Notes under the pieces: model-generated | Told to the model about the DNA's origin: nothing | What the model saw: the letters and a program-made list of their open reading frames with translations, nothing else | Database searches by the model: none | Position numbers and translations under genes: made by a program | In this document: positions 1-10,978 of the stretch, piece by piece | How the letters are laid out: each line of letters opens with the position of its first letter | Numbering within the stretch: position 1 is the first letter of the stretch | NCBI RefSeq assembly: GCF_003255815.1 | Contig: NC_037683.1 | Coordinates: forward strand, 80,756,782 to 80,820,781 | Source of the DNA: Theropithecus gelada | Lineage: Eukaryota > Chordata > Mammalia > Primates > Cercopithecidae | Direction of reading: 5' to 3' | DNA length: 64,000 bases

Positions 1-1230
1 AGGGTGAAGGGGCAGTCATACAAAGGAAATCTCCAGTCTCCAAACTTAGATCTTGATATGTGAACAAGGAAATTGAGAAATTCCTTCTCTAACAATGCCT
101 ATTTAAGGACATTGTTTTGCTCTAGGTATAAACTCTTACTTTGTGTGTCAAAAGCTGACTGTTGAGGGGTTCCCTAATGAGTAAAGGTAAACAGCAGATT
201 CCATGGCCAGACTGCCTGGGCTTATGGTATAACTACAAGGTAGGACTTTGTGGGGCTCTGCTGAGGATTGAATTAGCATATACAAAGAACAGAGACCAGG
301 ATCTGGCCACTAGCATGCACTATAAAGGGCTGGCAATGATTGCTCGCCCCCTCTTTGTCATAGCAACCCTGCTGTAACTTCTCAGTCCTCTCTGAAGCAA
401 ATAGATACCTCTGGCAGAATAGATGGAAGTCACACCCAAAGCTGTGCAACAGAGAAAATGGGATTTTCAAATAGTATTCTGTTACCCACATTATCTTATT
501 TAATATTCAAAACATTAAAAGGCAATGGTAGGATGGCATAATGGAATGGTCAAGAACACAGGCGTCTAATCTCACATAACAGAGCTATTATAAGAACCAA
601 ATGAGATTGTATAAGCACAGTCAATACCCACTGGCAGATTCCATATTTGCAAACTAACTTGCTCACTTAAATTTTTTCATAACCCTTAAATCAATACTCT
701 GGCACATCCATAGCCATTCATGAGCACGTCAAAGTGGTAAAAATGAGAGTCACCCAAAGTATACAACCCTAGCTCAGGTTAAACAAAGCCACCCTCTGGC
801 TTCTTGTTTCAGCTCTCATATTAAAAACAAGAGTCATTTTCGTGGGATAGTTAGCATCATGCTTTTCTCATTTTTTTTGCACCTTTTGTTGGTGGTTTTG
901 CTATTTCAAATGTCCCTAAGCAGTGTGCTAACATGCTGCCTACTATTCTCAAGTGCAAGAAGGCTGTGATGTGCCTTCCAGAGAAAATATAAGTTATGGC
1001 ACTGTTGACTGTGAGTTCAATGTTAATGAATAAACAATATATATTAAATAAGGTGTCTTCAAACAGAAATACACAAAACAAGGCTACGCATTGATTGGCT
1101 GATGAAAATATTGTGACTAGAGACACACGGGAGCTTAACCCTGGTATTTTCCCTAGGAACAATGCTTCAGTATTTGCTAATTCAGTGTTCCTAGCAACTT
1201 TATAGAATATAACTACTGTGAACAACAACA
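1..1230. other. Intergenic unique DNA, nothing recognised
   Basis: AT-rich sequence with only short chance ORFs on both strands. No Alu, recent L1 or splice-flanked coding exon seen. Very old repeats cannot be excluded by eye. Confidence 0.6.
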
Positions 1231-1231
1231 A

Positions 1232-1375
1232 TCAATCATACATACATTTATGTGTATGTATATATAACATATATCTAAGTATGTTATACACACATGCATA
1301 TGTATAACATACATCTAAGTGTGTGGGTATGTCCACATGTGTGTGTGTGTGTGTGTGTGTGTGAGTATATATACT
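1232..1375. repeat. TG/TA microsatellite region
   Basis: Mixed ATGTAT/ATAC repeats followed by a clean (TG)n run at about 1338-1364, then TATATA. The two flanking segments are imperfect repeats of each other (ataacatatatctaagtat / ataacatacatctaagtg). Confidence 0.85.
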
Positions 1376-1438
1376 TAAGTAATAGGCAGTCAACAGATGA
1401 TCAATATTACTGTCATTAACCTCATTTAAAGATGAAGA

Positions 1439-1702
1439 GGCTGGGCATGGTGGCTCATGCATATAATCCCAGCACTTTGGGAGGCCAAAGCAGGTGGATC
1501 ACCTGAGTTCAGGAGTTCGAGATCAGCCCGACCAAGATGGTGAAATCCCATATCTACTTAAAAATATATATATATACAAAATTAGCCAGGTGTGGTGGCA
1601 GGCGCCTGTAATCCCAGCTATTTGGGAGGCTGAGGCAGGAGAATTGCTTGAACCTGGGAGGCAGAGGTTGCAATGAGCCAAGATCGCATCATTGCACCCC
1701 AG
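1439..1702 (+). mobile_element. Alu, 3'-truncated
   Basis: Forward Alu from 'ggctgggcatggtggctca' through both monomers, with a short (TA)n in the middle A-rich linker, ending abruptly at 'attgcaccccag' without a poly(A) tail. AluS-like by eye. Confidence 0.92.
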
Positions 1703-3494
1703 CAGCTGCAATAATGTTAAATACCTCATTCAAGATTGTCCAGGTACCAATCATAATATCTGTTCTAGTTCTCACTTCCTGCATAACAAACCTCCCCGCA
1801 CTTAGTGGCATGAAACCACCACCATTTTATTATGTTCATGGATTGGATTCTGTGGGTCAGGAGCTCTGATAGAGCATAGGCGAGATGATTTATGTCTCCT
1901 CCATGATGTGTGATTGCTCCCATTTCCACCAAGAAACAAATTACTATTTAGGAGGAAAACTCTATTATTCTGGTGAGGACCATTTTATGAGGATCTTCAT
2001 CTAGACCCAGATTTTTTCACATGATGGAGATCACATAATTCCAAAGAAAGATTTGAAAGATAACAAGGGTAAAGGCTCTGAGTAAAAGTGCAGACACCTC
2101 AACAGAAACATGTTGCCGTCTCTTTAATTTTGAGATTGCCTGTTGTGATTCCTCCTTATAAAGAGATGGGTGGCAGGTTGAGACTGTCACACTCCTGGGA
2201 AATCTCACTTTGAAACACAGATGTAAATGGATTCTCTTCCCATGAAGCCCAAGATAAAATGCCTCTTATGCCAGGTGATGGATTAGAATATTGCAACATG
2301 GGTTTATGTTGTCAGCCGATATCAACACGGCACCAATCAGAAGAGATTAGTCGGCACTGTCAAGATTCTTATCCAACAATTGTAGTTGAGAACTTAAAAG
2401 TGTGCTGTCTCATTCTATGTCAACATCACTGTATAGTAACATTGAATAAGTAGAGAATAAATTGCATGCAGAGAATAAGTTTTTGTCATGCAAGTTTAAA
2501 TATAACAAAAGAAGCCTTTTAAGATGTCATTGCACTCAGATAAGAAAACATGTCTTTTATCACTTTGACCATATGTATGTGGATGCTTTTTAAGTATTCA
2601 AAAACCTCCAGGTAAAGTTTCTAATTTTTAAACAGAAGATATTATTAACTCATGATGGAAAGAAATTTCACCTTTCACCAACTTAATCCACATGTGATTT
2701 AGAATATTTGATACTTTCATTCATGTTCTTCATAGTCTCACTTTCACAAAGAGCCTGTAAAATATGTACCTGTACCAACAGAAATTGGTTATGTTGTTCC
2801 ATGAAGCTCCTTAATCACTCAGAGCTTTAGAGGTTGAACTGTGGCTCCTAAAAGAGCAGATGTGGGTCATTTTACAAACTTCTGACCAGATAAAATAAAA
2901 AAAAAAAAATGTATCTCCTTATTCCAGCTAGAGAAGAGACTTCCCTTGGCTACCAACATCTTGACCAAAAAATAATCCCTTAGGTTTTGATCTAATTGAG
3001 TAATACCTAGCTTTAAATTTTTCTATAGCTCAAATTTGCCTATAAGGGAATCACGGGTCCACCCCAGATTCAAAGAGAGAGAACCATACAAAGGTGACGT
3101 ATTAGTCAGGATTCTCCAGAGAAACAGAACAAATAGAATATGCAGATATAGATATACAAGAGAAGATTCATTATGGAGAGTGGTTGTCATGATTATGGAA
3201 GCCGAGAATTCCCATGATATGCCATGTGCAAGCTGAAGACCCAGATGATCTTGTTCTTAGCCACCCAGTTTGTGATACTTTGTTATGGCAGCCCTAGAAA
3301 ACTGTTATAACTTTCATGATTACATTTTTTAAACCTGTGTAAACATGAATTTGGGGTTGTTTTCAATAAAAAGCCATTAAGAAAGTATTTCGAGAAAACC
3401 AAATTTTTTTATAGCTAAATATGAGAACAAGAAAGAGAGAATAAGCAGAGAAAGATGAAGAGTGGAAGTCAATGTAGTGTCTATTATGTGTTCT
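1703..3494. other. Intergenic DNA with weak old-repeat traces
   Basis: No gene. Sequence around 1745-1880 ('tgcataacaaacc...acttagtggcatgaaaccacc...tctgtgggtcaggagctc') and 3098-3180 ('gtattagtcaggattctccagagaaacagaac') resembles widespread old mammalian repeats whose family I cannot name with confidence. The remainder looks unique. Confidence 0.45.
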
Positions 3495-3782
3495 GGGCCA
3501 GGCACCGTGGCTCACACCTGTAATTCCAAAACTTTGGGAGGCCAGTGTGGGAGGATTGCTTGAGCCCAGGAATTCGAGACCAGCCTGGGCAACATAGTAA
3601 GACCCCATTCTAAAGAAACAATTTAAAAATCAGCCAAGAGTGGTGGTGTATACCTGTTGTCTCAGCTACTTGGGGTTGCTGATGTGTGAGCATCACTTGA
3701 GCCCAAGAGTTTGAGACTGCAGTGAGCCATGATCACACCATTGTACTCCAGCCTGGGCAACAGAGTGAGACCTAGTCTTCTT
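3495..3782 (+). mobile_element. Alu (AluJ-like)
   Basis: Forward Alu, strongly diverged, with the older diagnostic 'gcccaggaattcgagaccagcctgggcaacatagtaagacccc' region and a second monomer ending in 'gagtgagacctagtct'. The tail is degenerate. Confidence 0.92.
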
Positions 3783-3847
3783 TTAAAATAAAAAGTATTT
3801 TGAGGGCAGAAGAAAACCATTTAAAGTGTGTAAGAAGGGGTGTGGCA

Positions 3848-4118
3848 GGCCGGGCGCAGTGGCTCACATCTGTAATCCCAGCACTTTGGAAGGCTAAAGT
3901 GGGTGGATCACTTGAGGTCAGGAATTCGAGACCAGCCTGACCAACATAGTGAAACCCTGTCTCTACTCAAAAAAAAAAAAAAATTAGCCAGGCATAGTGA
4001 CACACACCTGTAATCTCAGCCACTTGGGAGGTGGAGGCAGGAGAACCGCTTGAACCCGGGAGGCAGATGTAGCAGTGAGCTGAGATCATGCCACTGCACT
4101 CCAGCCTGGGCAACAGAA
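3848..4118 (+). mobile_element. Alu (AluS-like)
   Basis: Forward Alu starting ggccgggcgcagtggctca and complete through 'ccagcctgggcaacag'. Its A-tail has become the long purine tract that follows directly. Confidence 0.94.
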
Positions 4119-4252
4119 GCAAAATGAAAGAAAGAGAGAGAGAGAGAGAGAAAGGGAGGGAGGGAGGGAGGAAGAGAGAGAAAGAGAGAGAGAGAAAGAA
4201 AGAGAGAGAGAGAGAAAGGGAGGGAGGGAGGGGGAGAGAGAGAGAGAGAGAC

Positions 4253-4329
<77 letters not shown>

Positions 4330-4347
4330 AAGAAAGAAAGAAAGAAA
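4119..4347 (+). repeat. Expanded Alu tail: GA/GAAA/GGGA purine tract
   Basis: About 230 bases almost entirely A and G on the plus strand: (GA)n, (GGGA)n, (GAAA)n, including an uninterrupted (GAAA)n block near 4255-4317. The long ORFs on both strands here are simple-repeat artefacts. Mirror-symmetric purine tracts of this kind can form triplex (H-DNA) in vitro (general knowledge). Confidence 0.95.
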
Positions 4348-4886
4348 TGGTGTGGCATCATTAGATCTGTGTTTCAGAAAATTCACTCAGTCCATGTGCA
4401 GAATGAATGAACTGGAGAAAAACAAGAGTGGAGAAGCGACACCAGTTAGAAGACTGCTAAAATGATCTAGGCCAGCCATATTAGTGCATAGGATATAGGA
4501 TGGAGCCAAAGAAAATGAGGACAAGGGGATGAATATGAAAAATATTTAGGAGGTTGAGTTAACAAGACTCAGCGATTGAGAGGACATGAGAATAAGAGAA
4601 AGTCAAAAACTATTCCCAAACTTGTGTCTTTAGCAGCTGGTTACATAGCAAACCTGCCTTGTTCTATTACTATTTCTATACAATCAGTATGCTCTCTGGT
4701 TCAACACACATAAGGAGACCATCACTAACATCTGATTCAACCTATTGCTCACATAGTCAAGGTCCAATTATCCCTCTCTGGGACACACCAGTGAACTTCA
4801 TTTTCTACTGTCCCTAATAAAACCAATGTCTGAGTAAGAGTCACTTCTATTAACCCATCACAGTCTGGGACCACATTTAACCAACC
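4348..4886. other. Intergenic unique DNA, nothing recognised
   Basis: No ORF of note and no recognisable recent repeat. Confidence 0.55.
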
Positions 4887-5135
4887 TGTCATAGAACACT
4901 GCAGCAGTTTATGGTACAGATACTAGAGCTGGAACTCTGAGGTTTGAATCCTGGCTCTGCCACCATGAGAAAGTTATCCGACATATTTGTTTGGATATGT
5001 TATCCAACATATTTGTTCCTCAGTTTCCTTGCCTATAAACTGATGACAATAAATGTATCCACCTCCTGGGCCATCTTCATAGTAATTGAGTTAATTTAGA
5101 GCACTTAGCACAATGCCTAACTCACACATAATATG
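4887..5135 (+). mobile_element. MIR SINE with an internal 26-bp duplication
   Basis: Shows the MIR order: 'ctctgaggtttgaatcctggctctgccacc', 'ctcagtttccttgcctataaactgatgacaataa', 'cacttagcacaatgcctaactcacacataatatgc'. The segment 'gttatcc.acatatttgtt' occurs twice, 26 bases apart (4973 and 4999), which standard MIR does not have. Confidence 0.75.
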
Positions 5136-5696
5136 CACAAAAAATTATTTTTGCTGAAGAAGATGGTGATTATATTTACATAAACTCAAAGTTCCCAAAT
5201 GCTGATTGGTGATGAAGTTTTCATCAGTCCACTGGAAAACTGTTAGTGTAACAATTCCAGCTGTCTTTTATTAGGAATGATTGTTCTTTCTCTTGGATTA
5301 TAGCCTTTCTATTTGGTCAGACAAGTGGTGATAAAAATATCCATTCCTTTATAAAATGATGATGATAGTAAAGAATAGTTGGTTGGATATCTTTTTGATG
5401 CCCATAATTACAAAGTAAAAGTTGGCAATCCTTGGCCAACTACCAAAATAAATTTGAAATCTTATCATTGTTTGAAATTTGAAAGTCTGAAAATTCCTGA
5501 TGAAGATAATAATAGCATGAAGGAGGTGAGTGTCACCAAAGTTCTACCGTAGCAAGGAAATGACACCAGACGGTAATTTGAATTCAGAGAAAGAGATGAA
5601 ATGAAAAGAATCAGAACAGGAGAAGAATAAGGAGGAGGAGGAAGAAGAAAATAATATGACAAACTGTGCATATGTCTTCATAGTAGAATGATTTAT
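5136..5696. other. Intergenic unique DNA, nothing recognised
   Basis: No supported gene. A GGA/GAA-rich run lies near 5630-5652. Confidence 0.55.
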
Positions 5697-6040
5697 AGTT
5701 CTTTGGGTATGTATCCAGTAATGGGATTGTTGGGTCAAATCGCATTTCTAACTATAGATCCTTGAGGAATTGCCACACTGTCTTCCACAATGGTCGAACA
5801 AATTTATACTCCCACCAACAGCATAAAAGCTCTCCTATTTCTCCACATCCTCTCCAGCATCCGTTGTTTCCTGACTTTCTAATAATCGCTATTCTGACTG
5901 GTGCAAGATGGTATCTCATTGTGGTTTTGATTTGCATTTCTCTAATGACCAGTGACGACGAGATTTTTTTCATATGTTTTTTGGCTGCAAAAATGTCTTC
6001 TTTCGAGAAGTGTCTGTTCATATTCTTTGTCCACATTTGA
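5697..6040 (-). mobile_element. L1 fragment (ORF2 C-terminal region), minus strand
   Basis: Minus-strand translation gives the L1 ORF2p C-terminal region (REMQIKTTMRYHLAPVRIAI, KSGNNGCWRGCGEIG). The fragment ends in 'cattactggatacatacccaaagaact' on the minus strand, so its 3' part is missing. It covers the same part of L1 as the plus-strand copy at 6369, so the two form an inverted pair. Confidence 0.9.
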
Positions 6041-6049
6041 TGTTTTTGG

Positions 6050-6342
6050 GTTTTTTTTTTTCTTTTTTTGAGACGGAATCTCACTCTTGTTCCCCAGGCT
6101 GGAGTACAGTGGCACTATCACAGCTCACTGCAACCTCTACCTCCCGGGTTCAAGCGATTCTCCTGCCTCAGCCTCCCACGTAGCTGGGATTACAGGTACC
6201 CGCTACCACGCCCTGCTAATTTTTGTATGTTTAGTAGAAAAGGAGTTTCACCATGTTGGCAAGGCTGGTTTAGAACTCCTGACCTCAGATGATCCGCCCA
6301 CCTCAGCCTTCAAAAGGGCCGGGATTACAGGCATGAGCCACC
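6050..6342 (-). mobile_element. Alu, minus strand, inserted between two L1 arms
   Basis: Poly(T) head (6051-6068) followed by the reverse-complement Alu (gagacggaatctcactcttg ... gggattacaggcatgagccac). The last ten or so bases of the Alu 5' end are missing. The 8-mer tgtttttg flanks it at 6041-6048 and 6343-6350, a plausible target-site duplication. Confidence 0.93.
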
Positions 6343-6368
6343 TGTTTTTGAAATTGTTCTGTTCAGGG

Positions 6369-7177
6369 ATTCAAAAGAAGACATGCATGCGACCAACAAT
6401 CGTATGAAAAAAAAAAACCCAACATCATTGATCATTAGAGAAATGCAAATCAAAACCGCAATGAGATACCATCTCACACCAGTCAGAACAGCTATTGTTG
6501 AAAAATATAAAAAAGAACAGATGCTGGTGAGGTTGCAGAGAAAAAGGAACACTTACATACCATTGGTGAGAGTGTAAATTAGTTCAATCATTGTGGAAGA
6601 CAGCATGGTGAATCCTCAAAGATCTAAAAGCAGAAATACCATTCGACCCAGCAATCCCATTACTGGGTATATACCCAAAGGAATATAAATCATTGTGTCA
6701 TAAAGACACATGTACACATGTGTTCATTGTAGCCCTATTAATAACAAAGAAATGGAATCAACCTAAATGCCCATCAATGGTAGACTGGATAAAGCAAATG
6801 TGCAAATGTAGTACATATACACCATGGAATACTATGCAGCCATAAAAAAGAACAAGATCATGTTCTTTGCAGAAACATGCAAGGAGCTGGAGACCATTAT
6901 CCTTAGCAAACTAACTCAGGAACTGAAAACCAAATACCACATGTTCTCACTTATAAGTGACAGCTAAATGATAAGAACACATGGACACATAGAAGAGAAC
7001 ACCACACACTGGGGCCTATGGGAGAATGGAGGGTGGGAGGAGGGAAAGAATCAGGAAAAATAATCAATGGGTACTAGGCTTAATACCCGGGTGATGAAAT
7101 AATCTGTACAACAAAACCCCAAGACACAAGTTTACCTATATAACAAACCTGCACATGTACCCCTGAACTTAAAAGTT
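6369..7177 (+). mobile_element. L1PA-type 3' fragment, plus strand
   Basis: Plus-strand L1 from 'aaaagaagacatgcatgcg' through the ORF2 end (VMLTI-type tail 'catgttctcacttataag') and the 3' UTR ('acactggggcctatgggagaatggagggtgggagg', 'tgcacatgtacccctgaacttaaaag'). ORF2 is broken by several stops and frameshifts. 5'-truncated. Confidence 0.92.
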
Positions 7178-7183
7178 ACGTCA

Positions 7184-7243
7184 AATACACACACGAGTGT
7201 GTGTGTGCGCGCGCGCGCGCGTGTGCGCATGTGTGTATATATA
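7184..7243. repeat. Alternating (CA)/(TG)/(CG) tract
   Basis: Sits at the 3' end of the preceding L1. After acacacacgag it runs gtgtgtgtgt, then a (GC)n core (7207-7221), then gtgtgcgcatgtgtgtatata. Strict purine-pyrimidine alternation over about 45 bases with a CG core is a strong Z-DNA-type sequence. Confidence 0.93.
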
Positions 7244-7583
7244 AGTTAGTGTCAGGTTTGGACGCCCTCAGTTGGCAGGCAGAGATGTTCTGTGTGTTTT
7301 CCTGTCAATGACAGAAGGACAAGTGGATATTACATTATCTCTGCAACATTTCCTCCCCTAAATAAACACAGCAGTTTGCTTTCCAAGGAAAACTGTGAGG
7401 AGTTGCGACTAGTATCAAATCGTCTTTCAGAAAAAGAGGACTTAGTAAAACAATCTATTAACAAGTACATTCCCATAGTAGTTTCAGGTTTATTTCCCTC
7501 TCAGACAGCTGCCCACATTCTTCTAACCCATACTTTACCAATGTGGATAAACACTCCTGAACTCTTTGCTTTGAGAATCGCAG

Positions 7584-7635
7584 GGTTTTTTGTTTTGTTT
7601 TGTTTTGGGTTTTGTTTTTGTTTTTGTTTTGTTTC
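7584..7635. repeat. (TTTTG)n simple repeat
   Basis: Pentamer-like GTTTT/GTTTTT run. It explains the phenylalanine/cysteine-rich end of the ORF that crosses it. Confidence 0.9.
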
Positions 7636-9080
7636 GGTACTAACAATGGCAGAAGCGAAATAACTGGGTGAAAGAAAAAGATTTGCTCTCTATCTTCCCT
7701 GCCCTCAGTACAAAACTGAACTATATTGGCTTCATTTTCTTTTACCTCCCTTAAGAAATACCACCAGTCATAAATATTACAGCTGTCCCCTCGACTCTGG
7801 CTGACATTTCATGCAAAATTCATTTTAGAGAACATCTACCTTTTAGTGATTTATAGCCAAAGTGTTAGGGATTTCAGAAAGCAAAAGATTTGAAATACAA
7901 CCAAACAAAGACCTCACCTTGTCAGTCACTGTGTGCTCTTTTTCCGGTGGGTGGTGGTGCATTGGAGACTTATTGTTCTGAAATTAGAAACAGAACAGAA
8001 CAAAACCTCTATGTTCTTATGGAAGGGATTTCACGGTCATTACATGAAAGACAGAAAGGAAAATGCCTGCCTGCCTGCTGTGCTATCAACCTGAGGGATG
8101 AATTTTTCGGTATGGGGGGGGGGAACACCATCTCTTAAAGGGGACTCCAAGTATAACTAAAGATAAGACACAACTATAGCAAACAGTGGAAATTTGCCCA
8201 AAAGTTATTTTAGCAGAGAAAATCAAAGTAGACAGACAGGGCTGAAAAATCAAGAGAGAACAGAAACTAAGTCCAAGGACTTCTTGTTTCCAGTTTGGAT
8301 GCTAAATCAGGTAACTTCTGGTCTGTCGGTCAGTCTCCCTAGACCACAGTCCTCAATTGTAGAATGCATATCATCAAATCAACCCCTCCTGTGCTGTATA
8401 GAATTGTTTAAAAAGGAAAAAAGGCATAAACACCCAAAAACCTATAGAAAGATGCTGTGTCATATGTGGAAGCTCTCAGCAATACTAATATATACCTAAG
8501 AGTAATTTGGGGAGTCATGGGAGCAACGATATTTTCATACACACATACTCATCCACTCTCTCACCCTTTATTAAGAGCCAAATGAGCTATATTTAGAATG
8601 TTCCCAAATCAGTGGCTATGAATGTACTCTCATATAACCTTTTTAACCTTGACTTGACTGTCACTTTAAATATTTAGCCATTAAAAAAAGCACTTGAACA
8701 CCTGCAGTACAAAGAAAACGTTTCATTTCCCTACTAGAAAGGCAATCAAGCAAATTTAAATAAATCACCTCAATGTACCTCCAGCAATGGCCCAGCTGCC
8801 TGGTTATTTGTCCCTGACTTGCCATTAGATTTAACTTATCCCCACCTGTAGATTTATCTAACAAAAGCACAATGTGTTGTTGACATTCTTTGGAGTAAGG
8901 AGAACACTGGAAAAATGATAGGAGGATGATGGGGCAAACGGGAAAGTGACTTTTGCTGTAGCTAACAGGGAATCTCTGTTTACACCAATTCACAGTATGT
9001 TCCCCGCCCCTCTTAACTCCTATCCCTCTCTCCACATCATTTTCTATCCCCCACATACTTCTATCAGAATGCCATGGTGC
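7636..9080. other. Intergenic DNA, nothing recognised
   Basis: Contains a G10 run at 8114-8123. The minus ORF at 8661-9125 (154 residues) shows no recognisable domain, and I treat it as chance. Confidence 0.5.
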
Positions 9081-9272
9081 CATGGTTCTCTCAGTTAGGA
9101 CCCCCAAAAGCGACAATAGCATCACGTTGGAACTTATTAGAAATACAGATTCTCAGGCCCTTCCCCAAACCTCTGAAATCAGAAACTCTTGGTGGAACCC
9201 AGAAATCAGTGGTTTAACTATCCCTTTAGGTGATTCTAATTCACACTCAAGTTTGGGAACTGCTCCTGTAGT
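9081..9272 (+). mobile_element. MER5A-type hAT DNA transposon remnant
   Basis: Matches the MER5A pattern: 'catcacgttggaacttattagaaatacagattctcaggccc', 'aaatcagaaactcttgg', 'taggtgattctaatt', ending 'gtttgggaactgct'. No coding capacity. Confidence 0.75.
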
Positions 9273-10800
9273 GAAAGATAATCACACCTGTTTGTAGTCT
9301 TCTTTCTGGAAAGGTCACATTCAGTTTACCAGAACCATCAGAAGTCATCTTAGTTCGGGGGATTGTGTTTGCATTTCTAAAGCAGTTATGAACCTACCCA
9401 GACAGCTAAAGCTGTGCAGGTTATGCAGGGTTTGGGGTCTTTTCCTGTTTTTATAATTTAACCATCATATACACTACACAGAGACATCAGCGGCTCCCAT
9501 GAAATGAAAGGAAACAGATCATCACGTGTCCTCTGTCTGAACATAGGCACAAAAGAATTTCTTCAGTACCTTGCCCACTTAAGCATCTTCTAGCCAATGT
9601 GTGAGCATGGGAAGGGAGGGAGAGTGGAAGGCTAGTACTCTGGAGAGCCTGTCCCATTCACAGGCGTCACCTAGTGGGCACTGCTGAAAGGGAAGTGGCC
9701 GGGGAGGCATTCACCGCACGCCTGACTTCCAGGGCCCCAGCTGCAACTGCTGAGACCTCGTTTTGCAGCAAAAACATCACGGGGCAGGGAGGATAGGCTA
9801 TTCCGGCCACAAAGGGAGGCTGGGGAATCTAATCAAATGGCGCTGAGTTACTCTAATGTAAGCTGGGAAGAGAAAAAGTACCTTTAAAAAGGCACTTGCT
9901 TAAAATACTACATTTAAAAGCAAAATCTGAGAAGTTTATCATACCCTGACTTTTGGATTTCAGAGGCAGAACTATCAAAGTAAAGACACACATCTCTGGT
10001 CTGGCTCTAGCCAAATGATGCAGCCTTGGCTTTATATCAGTGTTTGTCCTGTAAAAGACAGCCAGATTGGGTTGTCGGCTTTGTTCTTGACTTTCTTAGA
10101 ACGCTGAGATTCCCCCGGGGTGCCCTGATGGGGGTAGTAATTCATGACTCCTAAACCCCTGTGACCCCTAAACCGTGGTCTCCACCTTCTGCCTTTCTCT
10201 TTGGTTCTGATGCTGGCTCCAGCTGACGTCCAGACCTCTCCTTCTCCTGACTCACTGGTGCTATAAACTCAGCTTTACAGTACCACTCAGACTCCACTCA
10301 AGTCATGTGAAAGAGGGCAGAACTTTCTTGGGTGATACAGCACTGTTTTATATGAAACTCTGGGACAACTCTCACTTGCAAAGGTAAAGAGAGGACTTAT
10401 ACACAGTTAGATGCCAGCCTGATGAATCAGGATGTTTTACTGTGTGCACTGCAGCTGTGTCACTGGGGATAGTCATGTTGAATATAAGGATGGCATATCA
10501 TACACACACATTTAATTTTCCGTGCTTGCAAAATTCTACTCTCCCTCCCTCAAACTTGGAGCTTACAATGGAAGTGAACTGACGTCTTCATGGTCTGAGA
10601 ATTTTTTTTAATACTCGAAAGAAAAACAACTTTTTAAAAACTTTCCAAAAGAGGTGGTTGAATGTTAGCAAGCTAAAAAATTAGAGTTATGAGAACCTAT
10701 TATTGGGAGACAGGGTGGCTCCCTGCATAGAGAGAATTCTAGAATAGATCAGTAGGAAACCTAGAAAACAAGCTGTGGCCCAAAGTGCCTCACACTTTAC
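9273..10800. other. Intergenic DNA, nothing recognised
   Basis: A somewhat more GC-rich stretch at about 9600-9830 stands out from the AT-rich surroundings, with no repeat signature. It could be a regulatory element, but I see no direct proof. Confidence 0.45.
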
Positions 10801-10805
10801 TGAAA

Positions 10806-10978
10806 AGAGTACAGGCCTTGAAGACAGGTGGAACTGAGTTCAAGTTCCAGCTGTATGCTTACTTGGGAAAATGACTTTCCCTCTCTTAGCTTCAATTTCC
10901 TTATTTCTAAAATGAGGAGAAAAATCTATCTTGCAGCAATGTTAATGGGAATAGTAGGTGCTCAATTAATGCTATCTT
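10806..10978 (+). mobile_element. MIR SINE
   Basis: MIR order visible: 'tgaagacaggtggaactgagttcaagttccagc', 'tgactttccctctcttagcttcaatttccttatttctaaaatgagg', 'aatagtaggtgctcaattaatg'. Confidence 0.75.

Noticed and set aside
3098..3180. 'gtattagtcaggattctccagagaaacag' as a named repeat
   Set aside because: Looks like a very common old repeat, but I cannot assign the family reliably without a database search.
3967..4465. Long Glu/Arg/Lys and Leu/Ser/Phe ORFs on both strands
   Set aside because: They are translations of the purine-only Alu tail; no start context or splice evidence.
5752..6577. L1 5' inversion (twin priming) as the cause of the two opposed L1 arms
   Set aside because: The arms cover the same part of ORF2, whereas twin priming gives non-overlapping neighbours. 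Two insertions or an inverted duplication fits better.
8661..9125. 154-residue minus-strand ORF
   Set aside because: No domain or motif recognised, overlaps a MER5A remnant at one end, and ORFs this long occur by chance in 64 kb on six frames.
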